A stretch of 64,000 nucleotides of DNA from JAUWCL01 sp964599375 (GTDB taxonomy: Bacteria > Krumholzibacteriota > Krumholzibacteriia > Krumholzibacteriales > Krumholzibacteriaceae). The stretch is from contig CAZREW010000017.1 in NCBI GenBank assembly GCA_964599375.1, forward strand, positions 7,453 through 71,452, given 5' to 3'. This document shows positions 1-9,600 of the stretch, piece by piece. The notes under the pieces are model-generated. The model was not told the origin of the DNA, did not search any database, and worked only from the letters and a program-made list of their open reading frames with translations. A program made the translations under genes and the position numbers. Every line of letters begins with the position of its first letter. Position 1 is the first letter of the stretch.

Positions 1-1
1 G

Positions 2-3000
2 CTCGAGATGCCGGGCGGGATATTCGGGATAGACCTTTTCGACTCGGCGCTCTTCGCCGACGACGCGCCGGGCGGGCTGATGCGCACAGCGGGCGACTAC
101 CTCGTCTCGGCGGCGTTCCTGCTCGCGCTCGTCTTCGGGATCGTCAAGTCGTTCAGGACCTACTACGGCGGGATACTCGAGAAACAGATATCGAGGGGCG
201 CGCCGTTCGACGCGCTGCGCATGGCCGTCCGCGCGGTCCTCCTGGCCGCCGTGCTCGCCGGGGCGGCGTACGGTTCGACGCTCATCGTCTCGAGGACCGT
301 GCTCAACTCGAACCCCAGGCTGATCGGTCTCGACGCGGGGTTCTTCAGCATCCCCGCGCTCACGCTTCACACGGCGCTGCTCTTCTCGGTGGCCGCCGTC
401 TTCATCGCGGCCATCTTCCTCTTCAGGCTCCTTCTGAGCTGGGGAGGCGGGCCGAAGGGCGAAGCGCTGCTCTCGTCCGCGCTGGGCCTGGCCGCCGTCT
501 ATTTCCTTGTCCACCCGCACTGGTCGGCGCTCGTCGCGGCGGCGGCGCTGATCTTCCTTTCGGCGAGGATCTTCCCGCTCCTTCGCAAGGAGGAGGTCCT
601 CTCGGTCGTCTTCGCGTCGTTCTTCCTCGTGCTGATCTGCTCGGTAGTGATATACGGGGTCGGAACGAAGGCTTACGACGAGATAAGGAGGGGAAAGATC
701 GAGGAACTCGCGGGCGACATCAACGACCCGCAGGAGAACATGTTCGAGATGGCCCTGCAGTTCGGCATGGAGGAGATAGCCGCCGACAGGACGCTCGTCT
801 CGAAGGCGATGTCGCATTCACAGTCGGCCGCGTTCGAGATATGGGCCGGGAGCGACCTGAGCGGGCTCGGCCGGCCGTGTGTCTTCGACGTCTACGACGC
901 GGCGGGGGTGAGGTTCTCGAGCTTCTCGGTCGGCATCCCGTTCGAGATAGCCGGCGTCTTCGACGACGGGGGGTACCCGCTCGAGAAGACCGGCGTGCTC
1001 AGCGTCGAGCGCGACAGCGACTTCGGCAAGGTCTATTACTTCGTCGGCGTGGCACCGATCCGCCACCCGAGCGGTAGGCTCGCCGGGCGGGTCGAGGTCA
1101 AGTGGCCTTACCACTTCGAGAACCCTTCCATGCTTACCAGCGCGGGGCCGGCCGCTCCCGAGATACTGCGCAACGTCGAGAGGGGCTCGGTGACGCCGAG
1201 GATAGACGAGCCGGAGAAGCTGCTGGTCGCGAGGGTCGAAGGTGGCCGCGTGCTCGAGTCCTCCGACCCGATGTTGCGCACCGGGACGCCGCTCGCGGGC
1301 AAGCCGGGGGAATGGTTCGTCTACGGCTCGGCCGAGGGGAAGTACTACTGCGTCTACATCCCGGGAGACGGGCCGTCGCAGTACATCGTCGGGTACCTCT
1401 CGCCCGGGCTGAACGGAAGCGTCCTGATGTGGGCGACAGTGATATCTGTCGACATAATGATAACGATAGCATCGCTGGCGCTCCTGTTGCTCGTGCGCAA
1501 GCTCCCATTCTTCGGGAGCGTCACGCCCGACGTCTCGCTGCGCGGCGGGCTCGGGTTCAGGCGCAAGCTCCTTCTCTCGTTCACCGTCGTATCGATGATA
1601 CCGGTCCTGCTGATGGGAGTCTTCTCGTCGCGCTACATCCGGTACAGGTACAGGGCGGTCAGCGAGAGGGAGGCGTTCGAGGCGGCCTCGTCCGCGGGGG
1701 CGCTCGTGCGGCACGGAGTGCGGGCCGAGGCGGAGGCGTTCGCGCGGAGCAGCTATCTGAGCGACATGCTCCGGCCCGCCGGGGCGGATGAGGCGGAGGC
1801 GCACGAGTACGGGGATGCGCTCTTCACGATAGTCGATGCCGGCGGCGCGGTCATCCTCGATGACAGCCGATATCCGGTCGACCAGGACAATCTGCCGACG
1901 ATAAGGCAGGAGTCGCTCTCGGAGCGCGTGACGATAACCTGGGACAGGCCGGGGCTCTACGCAGGGACGGTGATCCCTATCTCGCTGCCCGGCAGGCCCG
2001 GCGCGTACCTCTACTACCGCAGGAAACTCGACGACGATTTCATAGGAAGTACGGCGGCCGTGCTCGGCCGTAACCTCAACGTATACTACAAGGGCTCGCT
2101 GGCGGCCTCGAGCGAGCGCGAGCTCTTCGTGGGCGGGTTTCTGCCGACCCTGCTCGCGCCGCGCACGTACGCCGACGTCGCGCTCGGGGGGAGCAGGACC
2201 GTGGTCACAAGCGAGTCGCTCGGTGACTACTCCTACCAGGTCTCGAGCATCGCGATGCCCTCGCTTACAGGCGGGGAGAGCGCGGTCCTCTCGGTGCCGC
2301 ACCTCTTCAGGACCGCCATCGTGCGCAGCGAGGTGCTCAGGACCTCGGCCGTGCTGCTCGGGCTGCTCGCCCTGATACTCTGCGTGGCGGTCACGCTCGG
2401 CGTCTTCCTCGCGGGGAAGATATTCAACCCGATAGCGGCGCTGCGCGTCGGGACAAAGAGGATCATAAGAGGCGATCTCGAGTTCAGGCTCGAATCGGGG
2501 GCAACAGACGAGATCGGCGAGCTGGTCGACTCGTTCAATTCGATGACGTCGTCGCTCGCCACGGCTAGGCGCGATCTGCTCGAGAGGCAGCGCTACCTCG
2601 CAGCGGTCCTCGACAACATGTCGACGGGCGTCATCTCGGCCGGGAGCGACGGCACGATAATGACGATCAATCCCGCAGGCGAGAGGATACTCGGCATATC
2701 CGCCGGGGAACTCGTCGGGCGCAAGGCGGCCAGGGCGGGGGACGCCCATCTGCGGGGCTTCTTCGACCTCTTCGCCCTCGAGACCGGCAAGACGATCGAG
2801 GGGGAGATCACGCTCGAGCAAGGCGACGAGCGCCGCACGCTGAAGACCGTCGTCGCGGGTCTCTCCGAGGGGGGAGAGAGGCTCGGCACAGTGATCGTCT
2901 TCGACGACCTCACCGAGCTGATACGCACGAAGAAACTCGCGGCGTGGATAGAGATGGCGCGGCAGATAGCGCACGAGGTGAAGAACCCGCTCACTCCGAT

Positions 3001-3595
3001 CAAGCTCTCGGCGCAGCTGATGCGCAGGGCGTACGACGCGGGGAGCGGCGAGTTCGGCGAGATATTCACGAGCGGGATAGAGACGGTCATCCAGCAGACT
3101 GAGATCCTCCGCCAGATAGCCTCCGAGTTCTCGAGCTTCGGCCGGGCCGTCGACCTCAGGCGCGAGACGGTCAGGCTCGACGAGTTCATCGGCAGCGTCA
3201 TTGCGGGGTACCGCGGCGTAGAGGGTATAACGATCAGGTACGCGGGCGGCCCGGGCGCCGCCACGGCCGACCGGGAGGCGCTCAGAAGGATACTGGTCAA
3301 CCTCGTTGAGAACGCCCTCGAGGCGATCTCGGGCGAGGGCGAGATCGTCGTCTCGCACGAGGTCGCCGGCGGCAGGGCAGTGATCAGCGTCACCGATACC
3401 GGGACGGGGCTCGCGGGGGATGCGGAGAAAAAACTCTTCGAGCCGTACTTCTCGACCAAGACGAACGGCACCGGGCTCGGGCTCGCGATATGCCAGTCGC
3501 TGGCGAACGAGATGGACGGCGAGATAGTGCTCAGGAACAGGGAGGACGCCCGGGGGGTAAAAGCGGTTGTGACCCTCCCCGCGGCGAAGGATTAA
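2..3595 (+). CDS. NtrY-like transmembrane sensor histidine kinase, 5' end outside the window
   Basis: Large inner-membrane sensor kinase, about 1195 residues from the first visible ATG at 8. The frame is open to the window edge, so the true start may lie upstream. Several membrane segments lie at about 30-215, followed by an extracytoplasmic region, further membrane segments near 475-540 and 775-803, a HAMP linker at 800-855 and a PAS domain at 862-970. The HisKA H-box carries phospho-acceptor H989 in an HEVKNP motif. The HATPase domain has its N-box near 1097 and G-boxes DTGTGL and GTGLGL near 1130-1160. The order HAMP-PAS-HisKA-HATPase and the H-box resemble NtrY of nitrogen two-component systems, whose partner is normally an NtrC-type sigma-54 activator. 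No partner is visible here; it may lie to the left. The signal sensed is unknown. Confidence 0.88.
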   Translation, partial: LEMPGGIFGIDLFDSALFADDAPGGLMRTAGDYLVSAAFLLALVFGIVKSFRTYYGGILEKQISRGAPFDALRMAVRAVLLAAVLAGAAYGSTLIVSRTVLNSNPRLIGLDAGFFSIPALTLHTALLFSVAAVFIAAIFLFRLLLSWGGGPKGEALLSSALGLAAVYFLVHPHWSALVAAAALIFLSARIFPLLRKEEVLSVVFASFFLVLICSVVIYGVGTKAYDEIRRGKIEELAGDINDPQENMFEMALQFGMEEIAADRTLVSKAMSHSQSAAFEIWAGSDLSGLGRPCVFDVYDAAGVRFSSFSVGIPFEIAGVFDDGGYPLEKTGVLSVERDSDFGKVYYFVGVAPIRHPSGRLAGRVEVKWPYHFENPSMLTSAGPAAPEILRNVERGSVTPRIDEPEKLLVARVEGGRVLESSDPMLRTGTPLAGKPGEWFVYGSAEGKYYCVYIPGDGPSQYIVGYLSPGLNGSVLMWATVISVDIMITIASLALLLLVRKLPFFGSVTPDVSLRGGLGFRRKLLLSFTVVSMIPVLLMGVFSSRYIRYRYRAVSEREAFEAASSAGALVRHGVRAEAEAFARSSYLSDMLRPAGADEAEAHEYGDALFTIVDAGGAVILDDSRYPVDQDNLPTIRQESLSERVTITWDRPGLYAGTVIPISLPGRPGAYLYYRRKLDDDFIGSTAAVLGRNLNVYYKGSLAASSERELFVGGFLPTLLAPRTYADVALGGSRTVVTSESLGDYSYQVSSIAMPSLTGGESAVLSVPHLFRTAIVRSEVLRTSAVLLGLLALILCVAVTLGVFLAGKIFNPIAALRVGTKRIIRGDLEFRLESGATDEIGELVDSFNSMTSSLATARRDLLERQRYLAAVLDNMSTGVISAGSDGTIMTINPAGERILGISAGELVGRKAARAGDAHLRGFFDLFALETGKTIEGEITLEQGDERRTLKTVVAGLSEGGERLGTVIVFDDLTELIRTKKLAAWIEMARQIAHEVKNPLTPIKLSAQLMRRAYDAGSGEFGEIFTSGIETVIQQTEILRQIASEFSSFGRAVDLRRETVRLDEFIGSVIAGYRGVEGITIRYAGGPGAATADREALRRILVNLVENALEAISGEGEIVVSHEVAGGRAVISVTDTGTGLAGDAEKKLFEPYFSTKTNGTGLGLAICQSLANEMDGEIVLRNREDARGVKAVVTLPAAKD

Positions 3596-3639
3596 AAGGG
3601 ATGATATAGACTGTATGTCCCTGTCATATTCCCCTATGG

Positions 3640-4119
3640 GTGAGAGATATGCTTAAACGTTTCTGTATGGCGTCATGTGTCGTTCCGTTATTGTCGGTGG
3701 CGTTCTGTGGAGAGTGCGCGGCCGGGGAGGACAAGTTGGCCGAAAGGCTAAAGGGGCCGCTTGTGATTACTGGCGCCCTGATCACCGGGGTGAATATCGC
3801 TATGACGGCGCACAACATTTCCGGGTTGCGCGCGGACACGCCGGGCAAGCTCGGAGGCGTAGGAGGGATGCTGCTCGGGTCGTACGGCGCCCTGTTCGGA
3901 GCCGCCTGCTTCTTCGTCCAGGAGCCGGTGTTTTTCATCACCGGCCTGGGGTGCACGGCGGCCGGCGTGGTCACCGCGTATTACGGGGTGAAGACCCTGA
4001 AGGCCGTTCAGCGGAAATTTATCGAGGAGGAGGAGCGGGGTGTCGCCTTCAGCCCTGTCCTGATCGACGACGGGTCTGGAAGGCTCGAGCCGGGAGTGCA
4101 GGTCAGCTGGAGGTTCTGA
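3640..4119 (+). CDS. Small exported hypothetical protein, C-terminal Phe
   Basis: Unrecognised protein of about 159 residues. GTG at 3640 gives the longest form. ATG at 3649 is equally likely because GGGTGAG lies just before it. The N-terminus is a signal-peptide-like hydrophobic stretch ending near CAAGED. Two glycine-rich hydrophobic stretches follow (about 40-60 and 75-115), which could be membrane hairpins. The chain ends in VSWRF, and a terminal aromatic residue is common in outer-membrane proteins. It lies between the kinase gene and a small lipoprotein gene on the same strand. No function can be assigned. Confidence 0.55.
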   Translation: MRDMLKRFCMASCVVPLLSVAFCGECAAGEDKLAERLKGPLVITGALITGVNIAMTAHNISGLRADTPGKLGGVGGMLLGSYGALFGAACFFVQEPVFFITGLGCTAAGVVTAYYGVKTLKAVQRKFIEEEERGVAFSPVLIDDGSGRLEPGVQVSWRF

Positions 4120-4145
4120 GACAGGGAGCGTGAAAGGGCGGCATC

Positions 4146-4580
4146 GTGAAAAGGCTCGCGTGGATATTACTGGCTGTTCTGGCGGCGACTTCGTCGTGCG
4201 GAACGAGGTACGCTTACGATCCGGCCGAAGAGTTCGACGGGGCGATAGACCAGGCCACGCGCAAGGAGATGCGGGAGATAACCGGGGAGTTCTGGTGCAA
4301 CGGGTACGGGGATTATTTCGCGCCCTATGAATTTGAAGAGATATGGTGCACGTCCGGCGGAGGGCTCTGCCCGAGGTACGAGGCCGAGATCGACAGGCTG
4401 TTCGAAGAGGGGGTGCTCGACGGCGGGGACCCGTACGTCGAGGTCACGCTTTCAGGCTTCATCGGGGTCCCGATCGACTGGTACTATGAGCTCGACTGTG
4501 CGCGGGTGTTCTACGTCACGAGCATCGACAGGCTGGTTGTTAGAAACAAGGGTCCGGTGATCTACGGAAATGAGGAATAG
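4146..4580 (+). CDS. Small putative lipoprotein
   Basis: Protein of 144 residues starting at GTG 4146, with an AAAGGG ribosome-site-like stretch 7 bases upstream. A short signal peptide ends in LAATSSC, a lipobox-like motif with Cys at about residue 18, so it is probably lipidated and anchored in the envelope. The mature part is acidic and contains four further cysteines that could form disulfides in the periplasm. No known domain is recognised. The last codons overlap the start of the DUF4159 gene by 11 bp, suggesting translational coupling and perhaps a shared envelope role. Confidence 0.6.
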   Translation: MKRLAWILLAVLAATSSCGTRYAYDPAEEFDGAIDQATRKEMREITGEFWCNGYGDYFAPYEFEEIWCTSGGGLCPRYEAEIDRLFEEGVLDGGDPYVEVTLSGFIGVPIDWYYELDCARVFYVTSIDRLVVRNKGPVIYGNEE

Positions 4581-5334
4581 ATCTATATATGGCCGGCGTT
4601 CTCGAGCGCGTGTGGGCGCGTTCGTGGCGGCCGCATTGTTACTGGCAGTGTGTGGCAGCGCCGGTGCCCAGGGACACAGACCTGATGGGATGGATACCCC
4701 CGCCGCGAAGCGCGGCGGGGCGGGCAGGGCGGCGTCCGACGAGTACCGGGTGACGGTCGCCCGGCTCAAGTACGGGGGCGGCGGGGACTGGTACTCGGAT
4801 CCCTCGTCGCTGCCGAACTTCCTCTCGGAGTTCGAGAGGCGCACCGGGATACCGACCGCGTCGATGGAGAAGGTCATAGAGCCGGGGGATCCGGCGCTCT
4901 CCTCGTTCCCGTTCCTCTACATGACCGGGCACGGGAACATCTCTTTTACCGGCACCGAGCTCGAGCGGCTCCGCGCGCACCTTCTCGGGGGCGGGTTCCT
5001 CTACGCGGACGACAATTACGGGATGGACAAGTCGTTCCGCAAGGCCGTCACCGAGCTCTTCCCCGAGCGCGAGCTCGTGGACGTGCCGTTCAGCCATCCG
5101 ATATACAGCTGCTTCTACCGGCTCGACGGGCCGCCGAAGATACACGAGCACGACGGCAAGCCTCCCGAGGGGCTGGGGATCTTCGACGGGGACAGGCTGA
5201 TGCTCTTCTACACCTACGAGAGCGACGTCGGCGACGGGCTCGAGGACCCCGACGTGCACGGCGATCCTCCAGACAAGAGAGAGGCCGCGATGCGCATGGC
5301 GGTCAACGTCTTCTATTACGCTATGACGAGGTGA
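4570..5334 (+). CDS. Secreted DUF4159 domain protein
   Basis: Protein of 254 residues with a signal peptide (basic start, hydrophobic core at about 16-30, cleavage near GSAGAQG). It then consists almost entirely of a DUF4159 domain. Visible family traits are the YRVTVARLKYGGGGDWY opening, the FLYMTGHGN segment, GGGFLYADDNYG, and the conserved S-H-P-I-Y region near residue 176. The fold resembles class I glutamine-amidotransferase-like domains, but no catalytic role is established. In uncultured and FCB genomes such genes often sit beside DUF4175 and BatA/MoxR-type genes. Here the DUF4175 gene follows after an intervening fic gene. The start overlaps the upstream lipoprotein gene. Confidence 0.8.
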   Translation: MRNRSIYGRRSRARVGAFVAAALLLAVCGSAGAQGHRPDGMDTPAAKRGGAGRAASDEYRVTVARLKYGGGGDWYSDPSSLPNFLSEFERRTGIPTASMEKVIEPGDPALSSFPFLYMTGHGNISFTGTELERLRAHLLGGGFLYADDNYGMDKSFRKAVTELFPERELVDVPFSHPIYSCFYRLDGPPKIHEHDGKPPEGLGIFDGDRLMLFYTYESDVGDGLEDPDVHGDPPDKREAAMRMAVNVFYYAMTR

Positions 5335-5434
5335 CCTCATCAGGGGCGCCGGGGATGATTCCAGCTGAAGAGATCTCTGGCTGTCATCCGGCATGGACAT
5401 TGCGAGGGACAAAATGATGGACATGCATAGGCAC

Positions 5435-5463
5435 TTGACATGTATTTATTGTTGTGTTAATAT
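5435..5463 (+). promoter_or_regulatory. Sigma-70-type promoter of the fic gene
   Basis: TTGACA at 5435-5440, a 17-bp spacer, then TAATAT at 5458-5463, about 63 bp before the fic start. The surrounding 190-bp gap (5335-5525) is clearly more AT-rich than its neighbours. A second TATAAT occurs at 5487-5492 but lacks a good -35 element. Nothing else is recognised in this gap. Confidence 0.65.
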
Positions 5464-5525
5464 CATCTGTGTGGCGACTAATACGTTATAATATAATCAG
5501 ATAAATTCAATAATGGCGGTCATGT

Positions 5526-6686
5526 ATGCGGACATATGAGCGGACACATCCCTGGATAACTTATACTCTCGATTTGAACAATGCCCGGTATATCCATTGG
5601 CTTATGCTGGGTGAAGCCCAGTCAAAATGCAAACATTTTGAGCGGGTGCCCCTTCTCCCCGCTGCAGCGGAGCGTCTGTACAGCGTCTTTCTCGCGAAGG
5701 GAGTGCTGGCGACAACAGCGATCGAAGGAAATACTCTTACTGAGGATGAGGTCATGAGGCACCTGGAAGGCAGGCTCGAGCTCCCCCCTTCCAAGGACTA
5801 CCTGCTTCAGGAGATCGACAATATCATCGAAGCCTGCGGGGAGATCGGCGACCATGTACTGAAGGCTGAAGTCGCTGACATCTCCATCGAGACGGTCAAG
5901 CGATACAACAGCCTAGTCCTGAAGGACCTGCCGCTGGCTGAACATGTCGTCCCGGGCGAGATCCGTGATTATGTCGTAGGCGTGGGGCCCTACAAGGGTG
6001 CGCCTCCTGACGATTGTGAATACCTTCTCTCCGAGATGTGCGCCTGGATCAACCGGAGACTGGATGCCCCCGCCGAATACGGGATGGCGTTCGGGATACT
6101 GAAAGCCATCCTGGCCCATCTGTATCTTGCCTGGATACATCCTTTCGGGGATGGAAACGGCAGGACCGCGCGGCTTGTCGAGTTCCATCTGCTCCTGTCC
6201 GCGGGAGTCCCCGCCACGGCGGCACATCTCCTGAGCAGTCATTATAACCAGACCAGGACTGAGTACTACAGACAACTCGGCCTGAGCCATAAGGCAGAAA
6301 ACAATGTCTTCCTGTTCCTGGAGTACGCTCTCAGAGGATTCATCGACGGGCTCAAAGAACAAATCGACATCATAAAGGACCAGCAGATGACGGTTCACTG
6401 GATAAACCATGTGCACACGGTGTTTAAAGACAGAGACAGCACGGCTGATCTTAGAAGGAGAAGGCTGGTGATCGACCTGTCCCAGATAGAGGAGCCCGTG
6501 CCCGTGTCCAGCATAAGGCACATTTCGCCGAGGATCGCTGAAGCATACGCGTCAAAGACGGAAAAAACGGTGAGGCGCGATCTGAACGCACTCGAATCGA
6601 TGAACCTGATCGTCAAGTCCCGTGACGGAGTCAAGGCGCACAAGGAAGTCATGCTCGCATTTCTTTCGCCGGCTAGGAAAGGCTGA
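5526..6686 (+). CDS. Fic family protein (probable AMP-transferase) with C-terminal winged helix
   Basis: Protein of 386 residues. The Fic core motif HPFGDGNGRTAR lies at 205-216, with catalytic H205 and all canonical residues present. It would transfer AMP or another nucleotide moiety to a hydroxyl side chain of an unknown target. The N-terminal inhibitory motif (T63-x3-E67-G68, in TAIEGN) is intact, which marks a self-inhibited class II Fic enzyme. The C-terminal ~90 residues look like a DeoR-type winged helix, so it may bind DNA near its own promoter. It has its own AT-rich upstream region and promoter. Its codon use is less GC-biased than its neighbours, and it splits the DUF4159 gene from the DUF4175 gene. 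That pattern suggests horizontal acquisition. Confidence 0.9.
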   Translation: MRTYERTHPWITYTLDLNNARYIHWLMLGEAQSKCKHFERVPLLPAAAERLYSVFLAKGVLATTAIEGNTLTEDEVMRHLEGRLELPPSKDYLLQEIDNIIEACGEIGDHVLKAEVADISIETVKRYNSLVLKDLPLAEHVVPGEIRDYVVGVGPYKGAPPDDCEYLLSEMCAWINRRLDAPAEYGMAFGILKAILAHLYLAWIHPFGDGNGRTARLVEFHLLLSAGVPATAAHLLSSHYNQTRTEYYRQLGLSHKAENNVFLFLEYALRGFIDGLKEQIDIIKDQQMTVHWINHVHTVFKDRDSTADLRRRRLVIDLSQIEEPVPVSSIRHISPRIAEAYASKTEKTVRRDLNALESMNLIVKSRDGVKAHKEVMLAFLSPARKG

Positions 6687-6691
6687 TAAGG

Positions 6692-9600
6692 ATGGCGGGA
6701 TCACATCACAGTGATTTCAACAGGCGGATCGAAGCGCTGGGCGCGCGGCGCAGGCGCGCCGCGCTCGCGGGAGTGTTTTCGACCCTGCTCCTGCCGGCCG
6801 TAGCGGCCTGGATAGCGCTCTGCCTTCTGTCGCTCGCGGCGCTCGGCGGGCGGTACTTCCCGCTTGTCGCGTTCGTCGTATTCTGGTCGATCGTCGGGAT
6901 TGCGGCCGTCGCGGCGGCTCTTCGGGTGCCGGCAGCCTTCGGGGGCGCGGCCAGGGCCGCGGCAGAGCTCGGCGCGAGCTCGGGTCGCGGGAGCCTTTTC
7001 GTCTCGGCGCTCGAGTTCGCCCGCGGTGGAGAGCGGCTCGCCGCGTACTCGCAGTACCTGGTCGCGGAGACCGTGCGGCGCGCCGGCGAGGAGCTCGGGT
7101 CGGTCGACGCCGCGCCGGTGATGGTGTCGGCCGGCAGGCCGGGAGCGACGGCGGCGGCATTTCTGCTCGGGCTGGTGGCGCTTCTTCTCGCCGTTGTCGA
7201 CCCTGGCGGATCCCTCTCTGTCGGCTCGTTCATCTCCGACCCTCTTTACTCCTTCCGCGGCGAGCCGGTGAACGGGCTCGCGGTGCCGGGGCGCGATATC
7301 GCGGCGATCTCCGGCGAGGACGTGACGGTCGCGGCGGTGAGGCTCGGCTCGCGGCGTGATCCGGTCAGCATCGAGTGGAGCACGGTGCCGGGAATCTGGA
7401 GGACAGGGAAGGCTGAGGCCGGGAGCGCCGGCGAGGGGGAGGCGTCGCTCGAGACCTTCGAGCACACCTTCACCGAGCTGCGCGAGGACGTCACATTCAG
7501 GTTCGAGGCCGGCGGCGAGAGGACGGCTGAGGCGAGGATAGTGGTCGAGAGAAGGCCGGTGATCAACCGCGTCTCGGCGAGGCTCGACCATCCGGTCTAT
7601 ACCGGGGTGCCGGCTGATACGATAGAGACACTTACGGGGAGCGTCGCCGCCCCGGTCGGCACGAAGGTGACGCTCGCCGGCGAGACGAGCAGGCCCGTCG
7701 CAGCGGGAAGCATAAGGATGGCGTCGGGGGGTGATTCGGAGCTGGCCCCGTCGGCGCAGGGGTTCACGGGTAGCTTCACCGTCAGCGCAAAGGACACGGT
7801 GTACATCACCGTGACCGGCGAAAACGGGCTCGAATGCGAGGTGCCGTTCCGCGTGCCGGTCGTCCCGGTCCCGGACAGGCCGCCGGTCGTCGAGATACTG
7901 GCCCCCGGCGACGGCGACCTGCTGCCGCGCTCGCAGAGGGTCAGGCTCGTCCTTCGGGCCTGGGACGACTACGGGCTCACGGCGATAACGCTCTTCTACA
8001 TGCTCGAGAGGCGAGGCGGGAACTGGCGCGAAGTGGCGCTCTACCCCGAAGGGCATCCGTGGCCCGCGAGGATAGAGGGGCCGTACGACTGGTCGCTAGA
8101 GGACGAGCGGATAATGCCGGGCGACAGGGTCCTCTATTATCTCGAAGTGCGCGACAATAACGCGGTGACCGGGCCCTCTTCGTCGCGCACCGAGACGAGG
8201 ACGCTGCGCGTCCCGTCCCTTTCCGAGCTGTACGCCGACTCGCGCGAGCGCGAGGATGCGCAGAAGAAGGAGATGGACGACATCCTCGAGGAAGGGCGCG
8301 ATATAAAGGAGCGGATCACCGAGCTCTCCGAGGAGATACGCGCCGAGGGCGAGATGGACTGGAGCCGCCGCAGCGAGGCGGGCGAGCTGCTCGAGCAGCA
8401 GAAGAGGCTGCAGGAGAAATTGAAAGATGCGGCAGGAAGGCTCGACGAGACGCTCGAGTCGCTCGAGGCGAACCGGATGACATCGGCCGAGGTCGGCGAG
8501 AAGCTCGAGCAGATACAGTCGCTGATACAGAATATAGAGAGTGAGGAGCTGCGTGATGCGATCGAGAAGCTCCGCTCGATGATGGAGGAGGCCGACCCCG
8601 ACCAGGTCGCCTCCGCGATGCAGGACATAGAGATGACGGCCGAGAAGCTGATGGAGAGCCTCGACCGGACGATAGAGCTGCTTCAGCGCCTTCTCGACGA
8701 GCAGAAGGTCGAGGAGATGATGCGCAGGATGGAGGAGATGCTCGCCGAGCAGCGCGAGCTGCGCGATTCGACGCTCGCCGGCGGCGGCGAGAAGACGGCC
8801 GACGACCAGGACCGTCTCGGGGACGAGTACGGGGAGTTCGAGAAGGACCTCGGGGAGTTCTCGGAGCAGACGAAGAGCCAGCAGGCATCCGACCTCGAGC
8901 AGATGGCCGAGCAGGCCTCCTCTTCCGGGGTCGATTCGCTGATGAAGTCGGCGGCCGGGGATATCCGAGAGGGCCAGATGGAAGGCGCGGCGAGCTGCCA
9001 GTCCAGCGCCATCTCTAAGATGATCTCTCTCTACACGAAGCTCGGGAAATGCCAGATGTCGATGTCGTCGATGATGGACGAACAGGTCAACGAGGAGGTA
9101 GAACGCGCCGTCGTCGACCTGGTCGAGACCTCGAAGCTCCAGGAGGATTACGCCGCCTCGCTCGCATCCTCGGGGGGCAGGCTGCCCGTCCGCGCGATGA
9201 TCGGCGGTCAGCTCGAGATACGCGACGCGGTCTCGGCGATCACCGACCACCTCTACGAAGTGGCGAGAATGAGCCTGCGGATATCGCAGGACGCCTTCAT
9301 CGAGCTGGGGTTCGCGATCGCCTCGATGGACCAGGCGATGAGCGAGATAGAGTCGCGCAAGACGGGCGACGCCGCGCGCACGGCCGCGCGCGTCCCCGAG
9401 AGGATCAACGTCGCAGCGATAAGGCTCCTCGAATCGACCTCGTCGAGCGGCTCGAGCGCCGGCGGCGGGGGGCAGGGGATGCAGAAGCTCTCCGGCGGCC
9501 AGAGCCGGATCGACAACGGGATGCGCGACCTGATCGGCGGCCAGGGACAGGGATGGACGATGGAGCAGAGGGCTGCGATGGAGAGGATGGCGGCCGAGCA

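Noticed and set aside
818..3358. Long minus-strand open frame opposite the NtrY-like kinase
   Set aside because: It has no recognisable domain, is very Arg/Asp-rich and mirrors the GC-biased codons of the real kinase. It is a shadow frame.
3673..4133. 152-residue Arg-rich frame overlapping the small exported protein
   Set aside because: It has no signal sequence or domain and overlaps a better frame with a signal peptide.
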